A stretch of DNA of 64,000 nucleotides from positions 121,311 to 185,310 of the forward strand of contig CALNHX010002283.1 of the NCBI GenBank assembly GCA_940337035.1, read 5' to 3'. Positions 32,678 to 44,569 of this stretch are shown here, one piece after another (position 1 is the first letter of the stretch; each line of letters begins with the position of its first letter). The position numbers were made by a program, and so were the translations under genes. The DNA comes from Agriotes lineatus. Its lineage: Eukaryota > Arthropoda > Insecta > Coleoptera > Elateridae. The notes beneath the pieces were generated by a model that was not told where the DNA came from, made no database searches, and was given only the letters and a program-made list of their open reading frames with translations.

Positions 32678-33148
32678 GTAAATCAAGCGCCATCTGAAAG
32701 AGTGATCTAAATAACTTGAAAAAAATAGGTTGTCTGCGCGAGCGGGAAAGAGGGAGAAAAAAACGCGCAAGCTGCTGCATGCAGTGTAATGTGGCAGGTG
32801 CGACTGGTTTCGGAGCAAATGCGCGTGCGCAATAATGTGCATGACGCGTCGACGACACTCGGCGTGAACATTTTACAAAAATGAGAAAGTTGTCTGTGCG
32901 ACACTAATGGAACAGTGCTAGAATTTAACAAAAAATCTTTGGAAAAGTGTTTGTTAATGTTACTGTTTTATCGTAAGAAATACTTCAAATACGGGGGCAT
33001 TCAACTGACAATCGAGTCAGTACAAAATTACGGCTTCCATTTATCGTGCTACAAAAAATGCACCTGACTGTCAGAAGGTTGCGGTAAACTGAGAAATCTA
33101 TTTTCTTCAAGTTCGTTAGATGACTCTTTCAGATGGTGCTTGATTTAC
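32678..33148. mobile_element. MITE with GTAAATCAAGC ends
   Basis: GTAAATCAAGCGCCATCTGA and inner GAAAGAGTGATCTAA pair with TTAGATGACTCTTTC and TCAGATGGTGCTTGATTTAC at the right. The terminal repeats are about 50 bases, total 471 bp. No transposase frame; a duplication of target bases could not be fixed. Confidence 0.8.
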
Positions 33149-33301
33149 TTAGCACACAAATAAATTAAGTTATTTAAAAAAACAATTAAAACATCTAATT
33201 AGGGGTTAAGTAACAAACGACTTCCGGGATTGGACTATTATTGAGGTCATTTCCCCCTCTTTCGTAATGGGCTTCATTAGGAGAAAAAGCAAAAGAGCAC
33301 A

Positions 33302-33423
33302 GTAACTCAACGTGTAAACCACCCCAGAGGCGAAACTCTTTTGCAAGAGAAGAGATGGAAGAGAACGGTAACTTAACGTGTAAGAAGTGTTTCGCCTCTG
33401 GCGTGGTTTACACGTTGAGTTAC
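33302..33423. repeat. Strong short hairpin
   Basis: GTAACTCAACGTGTAAACCA with CCAGAGGCGAAAC pairs with GTTTCGCCTCTGG and TGGTTTACACGTTGAGTTAC. The loop region holds a third, partial copy (GTAACTTAACGTGTAAGAAG) in the inverted sense. Arms are about 35 bases and almost perfect. Confidence 0.85.
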
Positions 33424-33919
33424 CCCTTTATTTTTAAAATCGCATGAAGTTATGTGGACTAATGCGCAGAGAATAGGGCACCAGAGGAAAAAAGGTTTCA
33501 AAATGTTTACATAGCTTTTAAAATGTGCATCAGATGTGGCCCCGCCATCATTGGATGGAGCTAGTTCTTTCTTTTTGAATGATAGAATTATTTTTACAAA
33601 TAGCAGATCTGTAAGTGCAAGAAAAAACTGATTTTACATAGTAAGTTATTGAGAAAAGTTCAACTAAATTAACGACAAGAACACCAATGGGCATTGTACA
33701 GTATAAAATTGTTGATAAAATTGTAACGTTATTCTCTATACCTATATATCCTTAAAATTTAAAGCATCAAACGTCTGTAATACTATAACGGGAAAGGTTA
33801 TTATAAAATTTACAGATTTTAGCGTGGAAAGGATTACTGTAATGTCAGATATTGCAATGGATTCTCTCTAATAACTGGTTTTTAATTAATATTTAATTGT
33901 AAGTTAGAGCAAAATCCAA
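33424..33919. other. Unassigned DNA
   Basis: AT-rich, nothing recognised. Confidence 0.4.
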
Positions 33920-36050
33920 TATGCACAATTCACTGATTTAATATTTCACTGTGTACGGAACTTTGCCTGCTATCAAATTATTAGGCTGGTTAAAATGTGA
34001 CCCGTACTTCATTTACTTGCTCAAAATAAATGGTAATGTGCCCGTTTTTATATTTTATTTATCTGCAATTAATTATAAAACGCTAGCTCTCAGTAAAGCA
34101 ATAATTCTTTAACTCAGTTGGGTTCCAAGTTTATTGTAAATTACAAATTATTTGATACGGTCGTGTTCACCGCATTTAGTTCCAATGCACCGTAGCTAAT
34201 TGTTTGTAATGCTGTCAAAATCTACAAAATGGAGTACGTATGCAAGTCTGCGGTATTTGACGTTTAAAACCAGTGTAATTATGAGAATTCGCACGGTAAA
34301 TATTTAAATCTTTGCACTTTGGCGGTAATTAACAGCTTTTGTTTTAGGCATTAATTTATTTCGTGACGTCACCACCGTCCCTTCGTTGTTAAAAGCCACA
34401 CTACTACAGGCATTTGTTAATTCCTTCGCCTAACCTCAAAATTTATGGATGCTTCTTAATTACTTGAACTGCGCCTTCGCTACGGCTTTGGAAAGGCTCG
34501 AATCTTCTTCAATAATGCCTCCTTGTACATGCACCTTGATTTTCCGACCGCTAACACTGACATTTTAGATAAATTTGGGCACCTTATAACGGCGGAACTG
34601 CTTCGGTGCTCGGAGACGACCCCTGGTGTGTTTCTAGCCCTGAAACGGCTTTCCTCGCTGTTGAAGCTGCTGGTAGCTCCTACAGTCCTGCCCACGGTGT
34701 TGCAGTACAAACCCGTGGCTTAGGATTGTTATCTTGGCTGGACGCAGTTGTCGAAATCTCGAGCTGGATTGGCTGGCGAATCCTCGGGAACGCTCTTGAG
34801 AAGTTTTTTATTTTTGGTGGCGGAAACCTTCACAAACGATACTACTCAAACTTGGATATGCACATAATAAAAGGGTAAACTTTTTGGCTTGAAAAATGCT
34901 CATTTATTGCATTAAAAATATAATTAAAAGGGAGCGCAATTTACACTGCCAAGTTTAATTTAATTATTCATTTGTTCTCCTCCGTTATTAAAACAAATTA
35001 GAGTCTATTGCTATGGTTACAATACAAACGGAAATAAGTTTTGGTTAATTTAAATACATTCTAGAGAAAGTTTGATAACATAATTTTAAATCTTCAAATT
35101 TCTTACAAACTAAATTTATTGTCTGTTTCTTAGATTTAAAAATCGTTTATTTGTGCCACACATACAAACACGTTATATTATTTGCTCTGCTTTTTCACTC
35201 ACGTTAAATGCACTGTTTAATTATAGAGTTCATTGCTTCTCAATTGCTTTTGCATGTCCTTCTGCCTGCTTTCTTCAGATTGCTCTATTGCAATGTACTG
35301 TTATCAACCAAACTTACAAAGTAAGTGGTTACTATGATCGCTCTTTCTGTGTGTCTGTGTGTCTGTCGCACGGTTCCCGTTAAGGCAGAATACAACTGAT
35401 GGTGGATTCCTATGTACTTTTGTCCTCTGAATCCGAATCCACCACTGGCTTTTCGATATCTCAACCCGTTTTCGAAATATTCGACTTTAATGTTCGAATT
35501 TTCACATTTTAGGCTTTAATATCACTTTTATGTAGTTTTCTCTCCTGATTCCAAATATGTCACTCATTTTACGATATCTTGAATAGTTTTCGAGATATTT
35601 GATTTTTTTAAAATCCGAATTTTCTTTTTGTAAGTTTGGTCTTCAGCCGTACATGCGCGGCTAAGCTTTTTCATTCTGGCTTCCTTATCTTTTTAGAATC
35701 CTCACAAATTTCACTGACTAGATTTATTGAAACTACGCTTCTTTTACTTGCACATAGCAAACCTTCGGTTCGGCTATTCATTATGTACAAACCTATTAGT
35801 TAATTTATTTGCAAGTCAACCTCGACCCCTGTGAAAAACAAGCTTGCCTTTTGCGTTCCTTACTTAATTTCTTTATTATTACTGGCATCTCTTTACCAAT
35901 GCATTTATCGTTTGAACCTTAAACTTATCATTGCAGTTACATAAAACACCCCAACTCCGTGCTTATTGAAACGTTCATTAATTTGCACTGCTAGCAGAGT
36001 CGAGTCGTGGGCATAAGACCATTACAATATATTAAATATTTTATCTTACA
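33920..36050. repeat. Second long inverted repeat, left arm
   Basis: Degenerate reverse-complement similarity to 41690-43460 continues through many blocks. Examples: CAAAATAAATGGTA against ACCATTTATTTTGG; TTCGCCTAACCTCAAA against TTTGAGGTTAGGCGAA; GGTGGCGGAAACCTTCACAA against TTGTGAAGGTTTCCGCCACC; GTGAAAAACAAGCTTG against CAAGCTTGTTTTTCAC; CGTGGGCATAAGACC against GGTCTTAGGCCCACG. The arms have many indels, so the structure is older than the foldback at 4.1-13.3 kb. Short frames inside (for example 34523-34723) are not recognised. Confidence 0.75.
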
Positions 36051-36068
36051 GTAGTGGCTTTTAATGTA

Positions 36069-36120
36069 CTTGTTATGATATAAACACGACTTTACAACAC
36101 AACACCGCACTTACCACGTG
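36069..36120 (+). repeat. LTR-like terminus, copy 1
   Basis: TGTTATGATATAAACACGAC then TTTACAACACAACACCGCAC matches 39469-39520 and, less well, 63814-63865. TG at the start and the shared CGACTTTACGACAAC block look like the 5' edge of an LTR, but no matching CA end or internal region was found. Confidence 0.4.
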
Positions 36121-39100
36121 CCTAAGTTGTGCTGAGAAACGAAAACCAGGAAGTGGTGGACCCATGTTTTTGTTTTAAAATAAACCAAGGATCATGTTAG
36201 TGCATTTTCTAAACCTACTTAGGAAACACCCTGTATAAACTCAGACAAGTACCATTTGTATACTAGTTTTAGCTTAAAGGTAATTCATCTTTCTGTGAAA
36301 TGTATTCTCAAACTGGATTGTGCTTAGGCGCCGTGGTAGCTGTGATATAGCATTGTCAATATCCAATAAATACAACTGATTGTTTGGGAGGTGTGACCAG
36401 CAAAACGAGGTTACTTGTAAAATGAATATTTATAGACGACAACAGGACCAATGCTAAATTTTAAGCATATCCACACCTCTTTCTATTACTATGCTTTAAA
36501 TGTGTGTGTGCAGCGTTTACCAATACAAGGTTGGCAGTAGAGACATTTGCGTTAGTGCGCAGGTCAAGCATTAAAATTTGAAGCTTTGGGGGTTCTCTTT
36601 ATTTTAATAATTAATTTTTTTTATATTGTTGATTATGTATGGCTTCTAACGGCCTTTTTCGAATGAAAACGTCCAGGCGATCTACATCTCCAATTTTTAA
36701 TTTCCAGTGAAAATGCACAAAATTTTGTCTAATTTCAAACTTGTGATGGTACACATTTTTTTTTCTTTGGTCTTCATCTTCATTTACGCGATCTACATCT
36801 CCATACATCCATTACTTACCCGGGATACCTATTCTGTATATGGAATAACAATGACTGTCACACTGAAATGTATATTTATTCCATTGCATTTTTGTATTGA
36901 TTTGTTTTACGCTTCATATGCTATTTGTTTGAGTATTTTGATATAATACATAGCCACAAAGCAGTTTCAGAGATTTGCTTTAAATTATATTATAACAGAT
37001 TCTCTCTTTGTATATCTAAAACATATACAAAAAAGTGTAAGCTTTCGTAGTACTGCTTATTAAAAGACAATTGCGATGAGTATTAATTATGCCATTAGTT
37101 TATTATTTATCTACTATTGAGTGAACGATAAAATAGTGTCGTTTGGAAATCTATTGGAGTGGGGAATAAATATAGAGCATTACTAAAAATAATTGTATAA
37201 CAATTTTAGGAAAGTTATTTGAAGCTATCGTTGTTATCCGTACAGTGTAGTATGGAAAAAATAGCTACTGGAATCCTCCTTGAAAATGTTAGGTTTCAAC
37301 ATGCAAACACTTCTGAAATTAATACGAACATAACTGTCTTCTATGGCAGTTTTCCGATTGAAATAGGAAAATAAAAACAATTGTGGACACAATTCATAAG
37401 AATTTTTATTAAGCAATTCCAATTCCTTCCCTAAACACCATGTATTTTTTTCTATATAATTTAATGATAGTAGTCCTCGCTGTTTTATCTGTTCCAATCA
37501 TTCCTTACGTTTAAAAGCTAAACTTATCACTATTCTTCGTTTAACAAAACTATTTTAGATACTTTTCCAATAGGGACTGTAGCCTTTAAGATATTTTAAT
37601 TTGATAAATGTAAAGCAGTTCAACTAACTATTAATTAAATCGATGAATCAGCGGACCATAATAGGATCAAAGAATTTCTTCAACAAGCTTTGCGAAGTAT
37701 TAAACAGTGGCTGAATGGGTGTGTTTAGGAAGCATATTATTACCTCCAGTGATTACCATATTACAGAACCATTAGTCACGCAACCGTGCAGTGTTGCTTG
37801 ACAATGAATTAGTTGAATGCTGCAAAGGCCGCCCGGTGATTTCAAGGTACCGACTAGTTTAGTTGATAGTTCATTAGGTTAACATATTCATGTTGAACCT
37901 GGGAAATTGTTTTGGTTTCCGAACGTAATCAGAAAATGTATAAAATGAAGTCATGTACTATTTTATTCTGATCTATATGCTGTGTAGAAGGGAAAATTTG
38001 GAAAATAGATTTACATGAATGTTGCAATAATTTAGTAAAGCATGTACGTGTTATTAATAATAACAATTACTAGGATCAATACGTTTTTTTCATTTGTAGA
38101 GCCAATAATAAATACTTTCTTAATTTGTGAATAAAGATCTTTGTATTTGCACAATTTAGGAAATATGATGAACATTGTTCCTTGCAAGTCCTAGTTATAG
38201 TTTCCATTATTGCATCATGCACTGAGCGACTTACATATCCAAAAGTTTCCAAGCGAACTTTCTTAGACTATGGATTATGCACCAATTAGCTCTTTTTGAA
38301 TTGAATTATCCATACAGTGCATTACTCTGTTATATCAACCGAAAAATTATTTGATTTTTAAAATGTCCAATATGTGACATTGACGGTTTTATTGCATCGA
38401 AATGCATGTAAAGTTCAGCCAGTTACTTAAAAAATGTGTGATATTTTAATTTTTAAGATGTCATGGCGTGTCTTGGTAATGTACAGTTCGTTTCGATCCT
38501 ACAATTTTAAACATGAATTAACATACTAATTTAGGATTATAAAGTTTAAAATTTACATATGCATTCAAAAATTACGAATTTGGCCCCTAAACAAAGAGGA
38601 TACATGCAAAACTATTACATTACGGCGTTTTCAGACATTTTAAATGTTCACTAAAGGATGCAGATTTATCTACTGAAAATAATAAAACAAAACTTCATAA
38701 TTTTATCCTAAAACGTTTTTCTAATGCACCTTCACGATTTGTAATTTCTATTATTCATCTCTTAAGGTGCCTAAACTACAGTTTTTTATGGTTTTATCGC
38801 ATAGTTGGACTAATAAGTACCTACAGGGTTTGTTTTAGCACGTTACCTATTCTAATGTAAAATTTTAAATATTTTTTTTTCTGATATTTTAAAATCATTT
38901 TGAATGCAGTCTTAAGTAAATAAAAAAGTTCTTATTAAGCGTACCAAATAGAAAAAAAAAACATTAAGCATAACAATTTTAGCTATTGATTGACAATTCG
39001 CTTTATTTTATTCGAATTTTGGCTGTTTTATAAACAATACGGAAAAGATACAAATTCATTTTTTAAAATAATTTGACAAATATGAAAAAAATGTTATAAC

Positions 39101-39468
39101 TAAATATTAATTTTTATTGTAATTTTTTACGTTTTTAAAATAAGAAATATCAATCCAAACATGTAATATATTACACACTTCTGGTGTACGATACAAAATA
39201 AATTATTCTCTCTAGGTGATACAGATTAGATATAGGTATTTTCTACTACAATCCATTCCATTCTGCATTTTAGTGAAAAAAGCAAAGCCAGTAAAGGATA
39301 TTAGGAAATATATATAACATTACTTATGTAGTCTACCGAAGAAAGTCTACGAAGTGCAAATTATTACGAGGTAGAATATTATTATCTTTACATAATCCGC
39401 TGAAAGAAATTTCATTTTAAAACTTTAGTGAAAACTGTACATTGAATATTATTTTTTGAAAATATTGT
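36121..39468. other. Spacer of the second inverted repeat, AT-rich
   Basis: No gene recognised. Bases 36676-36691 and 36789-36804 repeat GCGATCTACATCTCC in the same orientation. AAACACCCTGTATA at 36226 resembles a transposon end. The frames at 36611-36946 and 37234-37497 have no recognisable domain. Confidence 0.4.
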
Positions 39469-41689
39469 GACGATATAAACACGACTTTACGACAACATCG
39501 GACGGCACTTATCACAGCCTAATTTGATAGCCAGCAGTATTAAAGCTCCCGCAGCTAACTCACGGCGAGGGGATGTCCACGGTACTCGTGAAGTCCAGTC
39601 TTGGGATAGTCAAAATAGGAAAATATTAGGGCGCCACCATAAAAAAAGTAACCCATAGCTCGAAAAGTCCACTCCGTTGACGGCTGAAGCGGATTGGGTC
39701 CAGTGGAAAAATGATTGGAAAGGTTAGACAGGCAATCTAAGATATAACTACAGTACGCAATACCTTAAACAATTTACAAAACCTAAAATACAAGTAAACA
39801 ATTCGACTTAAAATAGTAAACATCAGACCTCGAGTGTACCAACTCGTATTGCCTTACTCGTAATACAAGCACATCATAGTAAACGCTGACAAAAACATAA
39901 CACATAAATCCACTCTATATTACGAAATTATATTGACATCAAAGAAAACCAGCGTGCAATGACGTTAAGAAAACGTTTGTTGTCAGTCAAATAAACGTTT
40001 CTTACTTTAAACACTCATTTATATAACCGCACTTTGATAAACACCTTACTATTTAAATTACAACTAAATACCTGTGCATAAACAAAGTTGCCTTTAATAG
40101 GGGTTACTCTACAACAAGGGGATGATGTCATTCCAGCGTTGGCCGTTTTTAACACACGTTGTAAGCTCAACGTTGGTTACAAAACGCTCCGGAATTACTG
40201 CCAGTTATCTGTAATATTCGCATAAGCGATCGCAGAAAAACACACCTGTGCTTCCTTTCATTAACGAGAGTATTTGGCGACGTTTCGAAAATCCGGAAGT
40301 AGTTCGAAGATAATTGGCAAGCTGCAACGACAAATGACATACGACGTCTATTCCCATACAGAATAGCTTGGCTGCAACGTACCGGGATGTTTATTTCCCA
40401 TTTTTTCGTATTTACCACAAAACTCGGATAGCCCCGATCAATGTTAATTTAAGGGCTAACAGCAAACCAAAACTCAGAACTACTAAAAACTGCTTTAGTT
40501 CAGGCTTAAGAAAAAGTTGGGGTGAAGTTCGGGCACACCGAAAAGTCGGGGCGAACTGAACAGGAAAAGTTAAAGCCACTACAATAATTTCTTAGCACAA
40601 CAGCACAAGGAAAAGCCGCCTCGCGGAATTCAAGCACACCAGGATTTAAATTAGTGGGCCCCCCACAGCACAAACTGATTTAAATGCTACCCTGAAAGAG
40701 CGTAATGTTTGCGTTCGGGGTGTAGCGCGTATACATGTGAATTGCTACAAAGATTTATTAAGTGGTTCTCGTTATCACTTTAATAATTGCATCTACCTTG
40801 ATTCACACACAAAGTGAATTTTTTAAGCAACCGTTAACAACAACGAAAATCACAAGATGCTTATGTAGAACACTCACATGTGTGCAAGTAGCGTTGAATT
40901 CGCGCTCACTTAGCGCTTCCTAGCATGTACGGTCGTTTAGTTGATGAAATGTCTTGGGAAATGTATGACAAAACATGACATCAGATAAAATAAAATAGGA
41001 CGACGAGGCGCAATTAATAAACGACGAATTTCAAAGTGATACTCAAGGTGCCCTCTAGTAGTAAGTGGCAAAACTTAACTAAGCGTGACATGCGTGGTGA
41101 AACCTGCAAATTAGGGTTCACTTTTCCAAAATTCTGCGGCATAAAATTGCATAAAATATAAAATTTTTATTTATCGTGGTTGCCGAAATTTTATAGTTTT
41201 GTCTGTTAGCTTCTAAAACAGCTTATACTAAAAACAACATTTCTTTGGTTGCAACACAAATGTAAATATAGTAGAAACAAGTAGTCTGCAATGGAGATCG
41301 CAACTTCATAAGTGGAACATCGGGAGGCTACCGAGCCGTTGGCAAGCTGATGTCAAAGAAAAGGGGGAAAAAGATGGTATCACTTGGGACAGGACACAAA
41401 ACAGTAAAGAAAGTTAGGGGAGACCTATATCCAGGAGCGGATTGTAAAAGGCTGCCGAAGGAGAAGAATGCAAGTGATTTCTTTGTGCCGCTGTCCAGGG
41501 TGTATTATGGTATTATATGAAAATACATTTTTCTACTCACTGTATAGAAAGTCGGCTTTTGCGCCCTAGTTTTAGGAAACAAAACTGTCAATTTCAATTA
41601 GAAATCTAGAGTCACTATAATGATTTCCTAAAGCAAAATTTTTGAAATTTCGCGCAATAGAACATGCATTCGAAGACAAAATCTTATAT
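39469..41689 (+). other. LTR-like terminus, copy 2, and unassigned DNA
   Basis: TGTGACGATATAAACACGAC followed by TTTACGACAAC and CGGACGGCACTT starts a less AT-rich stretch that runs to about 41050. It could be a solo LTR or LTR-element fragment, but its 3' border, primer-binding site and coding domains are not visible. Confidence 0.35.
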
Positions 41690-43460
41690 ATTGTGATGGT
41701 CTTAGGCCCACGATCCGATTCTGCTTGCAGTACAACTTAAGGAACAAGTCAATAAGCACAGCGTTGGGGTGTTTTTTGTAACTGCAATACTAAGCTTAAA
41801 TTTCAATCAGTAAATGCATTGGAAAAGAGACGCCAGTATTAATAATTGAATTGAGTAAAGAAAGCAAAGGGCAAAGCTTGTTTTTCACAGGGTTGAAGTT
41901 GATGTTCAAATTAATTAAATATTAGGTTTGTGCAGAATGAATAGCCGAACCGAAAGAAATGAATAGTCACAAAAAGATTTTGCGAAGTGCATGTCAAGGA
42001 AGCGTTGATTTCAATATAGCTAACTAAGCAGAGAAATTGTGAGCAATCTAAAAAAGGTATAGGAAGCCAGAAAGAGCAAATAAGAAGTCAGGCAGCAAGA
42101 CATAAAAAAGCAAGTGAAAAGCAGACAGATGGACATGAAAAAGCAAGTGAAAAGCAGACAGAAGGGGATGGAAAAGCAACTATTAGGAAATGAACTCTAT
42201 AAAATAATCAGTGCAATTAACGCGAGCGAAGAGAACATAGTAAATAATAAAAAGTGTTTGTGGCGCAAAGAAACCTTTTAAAATTAAGAGATGGGCAGGA
42301 TTTTAGTTATAAGAAATTTGTAAATATAATTTGTAATCAAATTCATTTCCATAATGTATTTAATTTGATCAAAACCAATTTCCGGTGGCTTGGCAACCAT
42401 AGTAATACATTAGATTTTGTTTTAATAACGGAAATAAGGGGAAAACAAAAGAATTAAGTGAAGATTGACAATGTTAGATTTGTGCTCAACTTCATTTACA
42501 TTTTTATACAATAAATACCCATTTTGAGAGAAAAAAGGTATACTATTGTGTTGTGTATTTCCTAAAGTTTATGTGGTAACGTTTGTGAAGGTTTCCGCCA
42601 CCAAAGATTTAAAAAAATTCACGAGGGGTTTCCGAGGTTTCGCCAACGTCCAGCTCAAGATTCAGATCACTGCGTACAGCCAAAATAAGGATTCTAAGCC
42701 AGAGGTTTGTGGTGCAACACCGTGGGCAGCACTGTAAGAAGGCGTCCGACAACATCTGCAGCGAGGAAAGCAGCTCCAGGTCGAGAAACACCCCCAGGAA
42801 CTCATCACCGAGCATCATCGGAAGCCGCAGAATTGAGGTAGGCAAAATTCACCTAAAATATAAGAGTCAGCGGTTATCGAAGAAAATTCGAGTACTTCTA
42901 CGGCCGCAGCGGATGAGCAGTTCGAGAAATAAGCATTTACCTAAATTTGAGGTTAGGCGAAGGTAAAAACAATTGCGAGATTTAGTCGGCGTCCCTTCTG
43001 ACGTCATGTAACAAATTAATGCCTGAAACAAATGATAATAATAACCGCCAAAGCGCTACGATTTGAATAAATACCTCTGCGAATGTTCACAATTTTTGAT
43101 TATTTGAAGTCAACAATGCTGACTGCACGATACGAACCATTTTGTAGGTTTTGACATATTGCATACAATAACTACTGTGTATTTTAACTAATTCACGTGT
43201 ACAGTGGTGCACCAGATCAAGTAAAAATTACAATCTATTAGGAATTCACCCCTGGGAATAGAGTTAATTGTTCTACTGAGCTAGCGTTTAGATAATAAAT
43301 TGCAGATAAATAAAATACTTAAAGGGCATACTACCATTTATTTTGGATCAAGTAAATAAAAATACAAGACAGCATATTTTAATTAGTCTAAATTAATTTT
43401 ATAAACAACCCCGAAAGCGAATTAATAAACAAATAAGTGTACATCTCAATATATCACTGC
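41690..43460. repeat. Second long inverted repeat, right arm
   Basis: Inverse partner of 33920-36050 (see the blocks given there). It contains a private 33-bp tandem duplication at 42101-42166 (units starting CATAAAAAAGCAAGTGAAAA). The open frames at 42546-42966 mirror frames in the left arm and are not independent genes. Confidence 0.75.
42101..42166 (+). repeat. 33-bp tandem duplication
   Basis: CATAAAAAAGCAAGTGAAAA then GCAGACAGATGGA, followed by a second copy with CATGAAAAAGC from 42134. Confidence 0.85.
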
Positions 43461-43553
43461 AGCAAAGGTTCATTTCCTCCCTTGTGTGTTTAAAGCCCTC
43501 CGCTAAAGCGACGGGCATTAAATTCAGACCCGGGAGGAAATGAATACCTTTGC
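43461..43553. repeat. Hairpin repeat (AGCAAAGGTTCATTTCCTCC)
   Basis: AGCAAAGGTTCATTTCCTCC pairs with GGGAGGAAATGAATACCTTT. The loop contains CCCTCCGCTAAAGCGACGGG, itself able to pair. Sits at the outer edge of the second long inverted repeat. Confidence 0.8.
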
Positions 43554-43715
43554 TCATTAGATATATAAATAGCTATTAAATTTCTTCAATCCGTGGTTGG
43601 AAAGTCACGCAAAGCTGACGATTTGTAATTGACTGTTTTAAATATAATGACAGTGATCTTTTATATTAATTAGGGTATTAATTACATTTTATCTATAACT
43701 GCTTGGATAAGGATT

Positions 43716-43829
43716 CATTACGTCACTTATTTGACACTGTTTCCGTTAGGCAATAATCTTCCATCACACCACTAGTGGTGTAACTGCTTCATTAACTAAC
43801 GGAAATAGTGTAAAATGAATGACATAATG
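43716..43829. repeat. Hairpin repeat with palindromic centre
   Basis: CATTACGTCACTTATTTGAC with ACTGTTTCCGTTAG pairs with CTAACGGAAATAGT and the GACATAATG end. The centre is the self-complementary CACCACTAGTGGTG. Confidence 0.8.
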
Positions 43830-43880
43830 ACATTTGCTTACTAAAATACTTTTGTTGTAGATAACATTTTGTACAATACA

Positions 43881-43985
43881 TGTGTGATAATGCATCATTA
43901 ATATGCTTGTGTGCTTACATAACTCGTGCTACGCACTCGTTTGTAACTTACACAAACGTATATTCATGATGCTCTTATTCCACTT
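43881..43985. repeat. Hairpin repeat with ACTCGTGCTACGCACTCG centre
   Basis: GATAATGCATCATTAATATG and GTGTGCTTACATAACTCG pair with CGTTTGTAACTTACAC and CATGATGCTCTTATTC. Other hairpins in this window (51725-51940, 57233-57316) have a similar CTCG-rich centre. Confidence 0.75.
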
Positions 43986-44569
43986 GAATAGTAAATAACT
44001 ATTAGAGCACTAACAAATTAACGAGTATTCGAATTATACTATTTATATTTAAAAAGTGCACATCAACTTTACATAACGTTACTTTAGTATCTTTGTATGG
44101 TCATTCCGATTACTTTTCAAAGTTTTAACTTAAATCTACTAGCGGTGTTTTAGTTATACCCTGATAGCGATGTATTGCCCAATAATCGTTCATCTGCTTC
44201 TTGACGGTTCAGCCAGATTTAATCACACTAATCCTCGAAACACTTTCAACGGCATTTAAAGGTAGGTACGTCAAAGTTTTAAAGTTTAAAATTTTCGTAT
44301 CGTCTATATTTCAATATTGAATGATATGAATGGAAGCAACAATATTTTTGGAAACCTGCAATTGTTTTACTTTTATGGAACTGGTTGTAATATACCGTTG
44401 AAATTGCATTTAAAACAGTAGACTATAAAGCAGTATATAACAAAAATTAAAATTATACATGTAATATATTTGTGCCTACGTGTTCCCATATCAGCAAGCA
44501 AAATGTCGGTTCTATGTTACATATCTGAAATTTGTTTTATAGCTCATTTGATATTAGTATAAAATTTGG
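43986..44569. other. Unassigned DNA
   Basis: No gene or repeat end recognised. Confidence 0.4.

Noticed and set aside
36069..39520. Intact LTR retrotransposon between the two LTR-like starts
   Set aside because: Only the first 50 or so bases match, and no gag, protease, RT or integrase motif is found between them.
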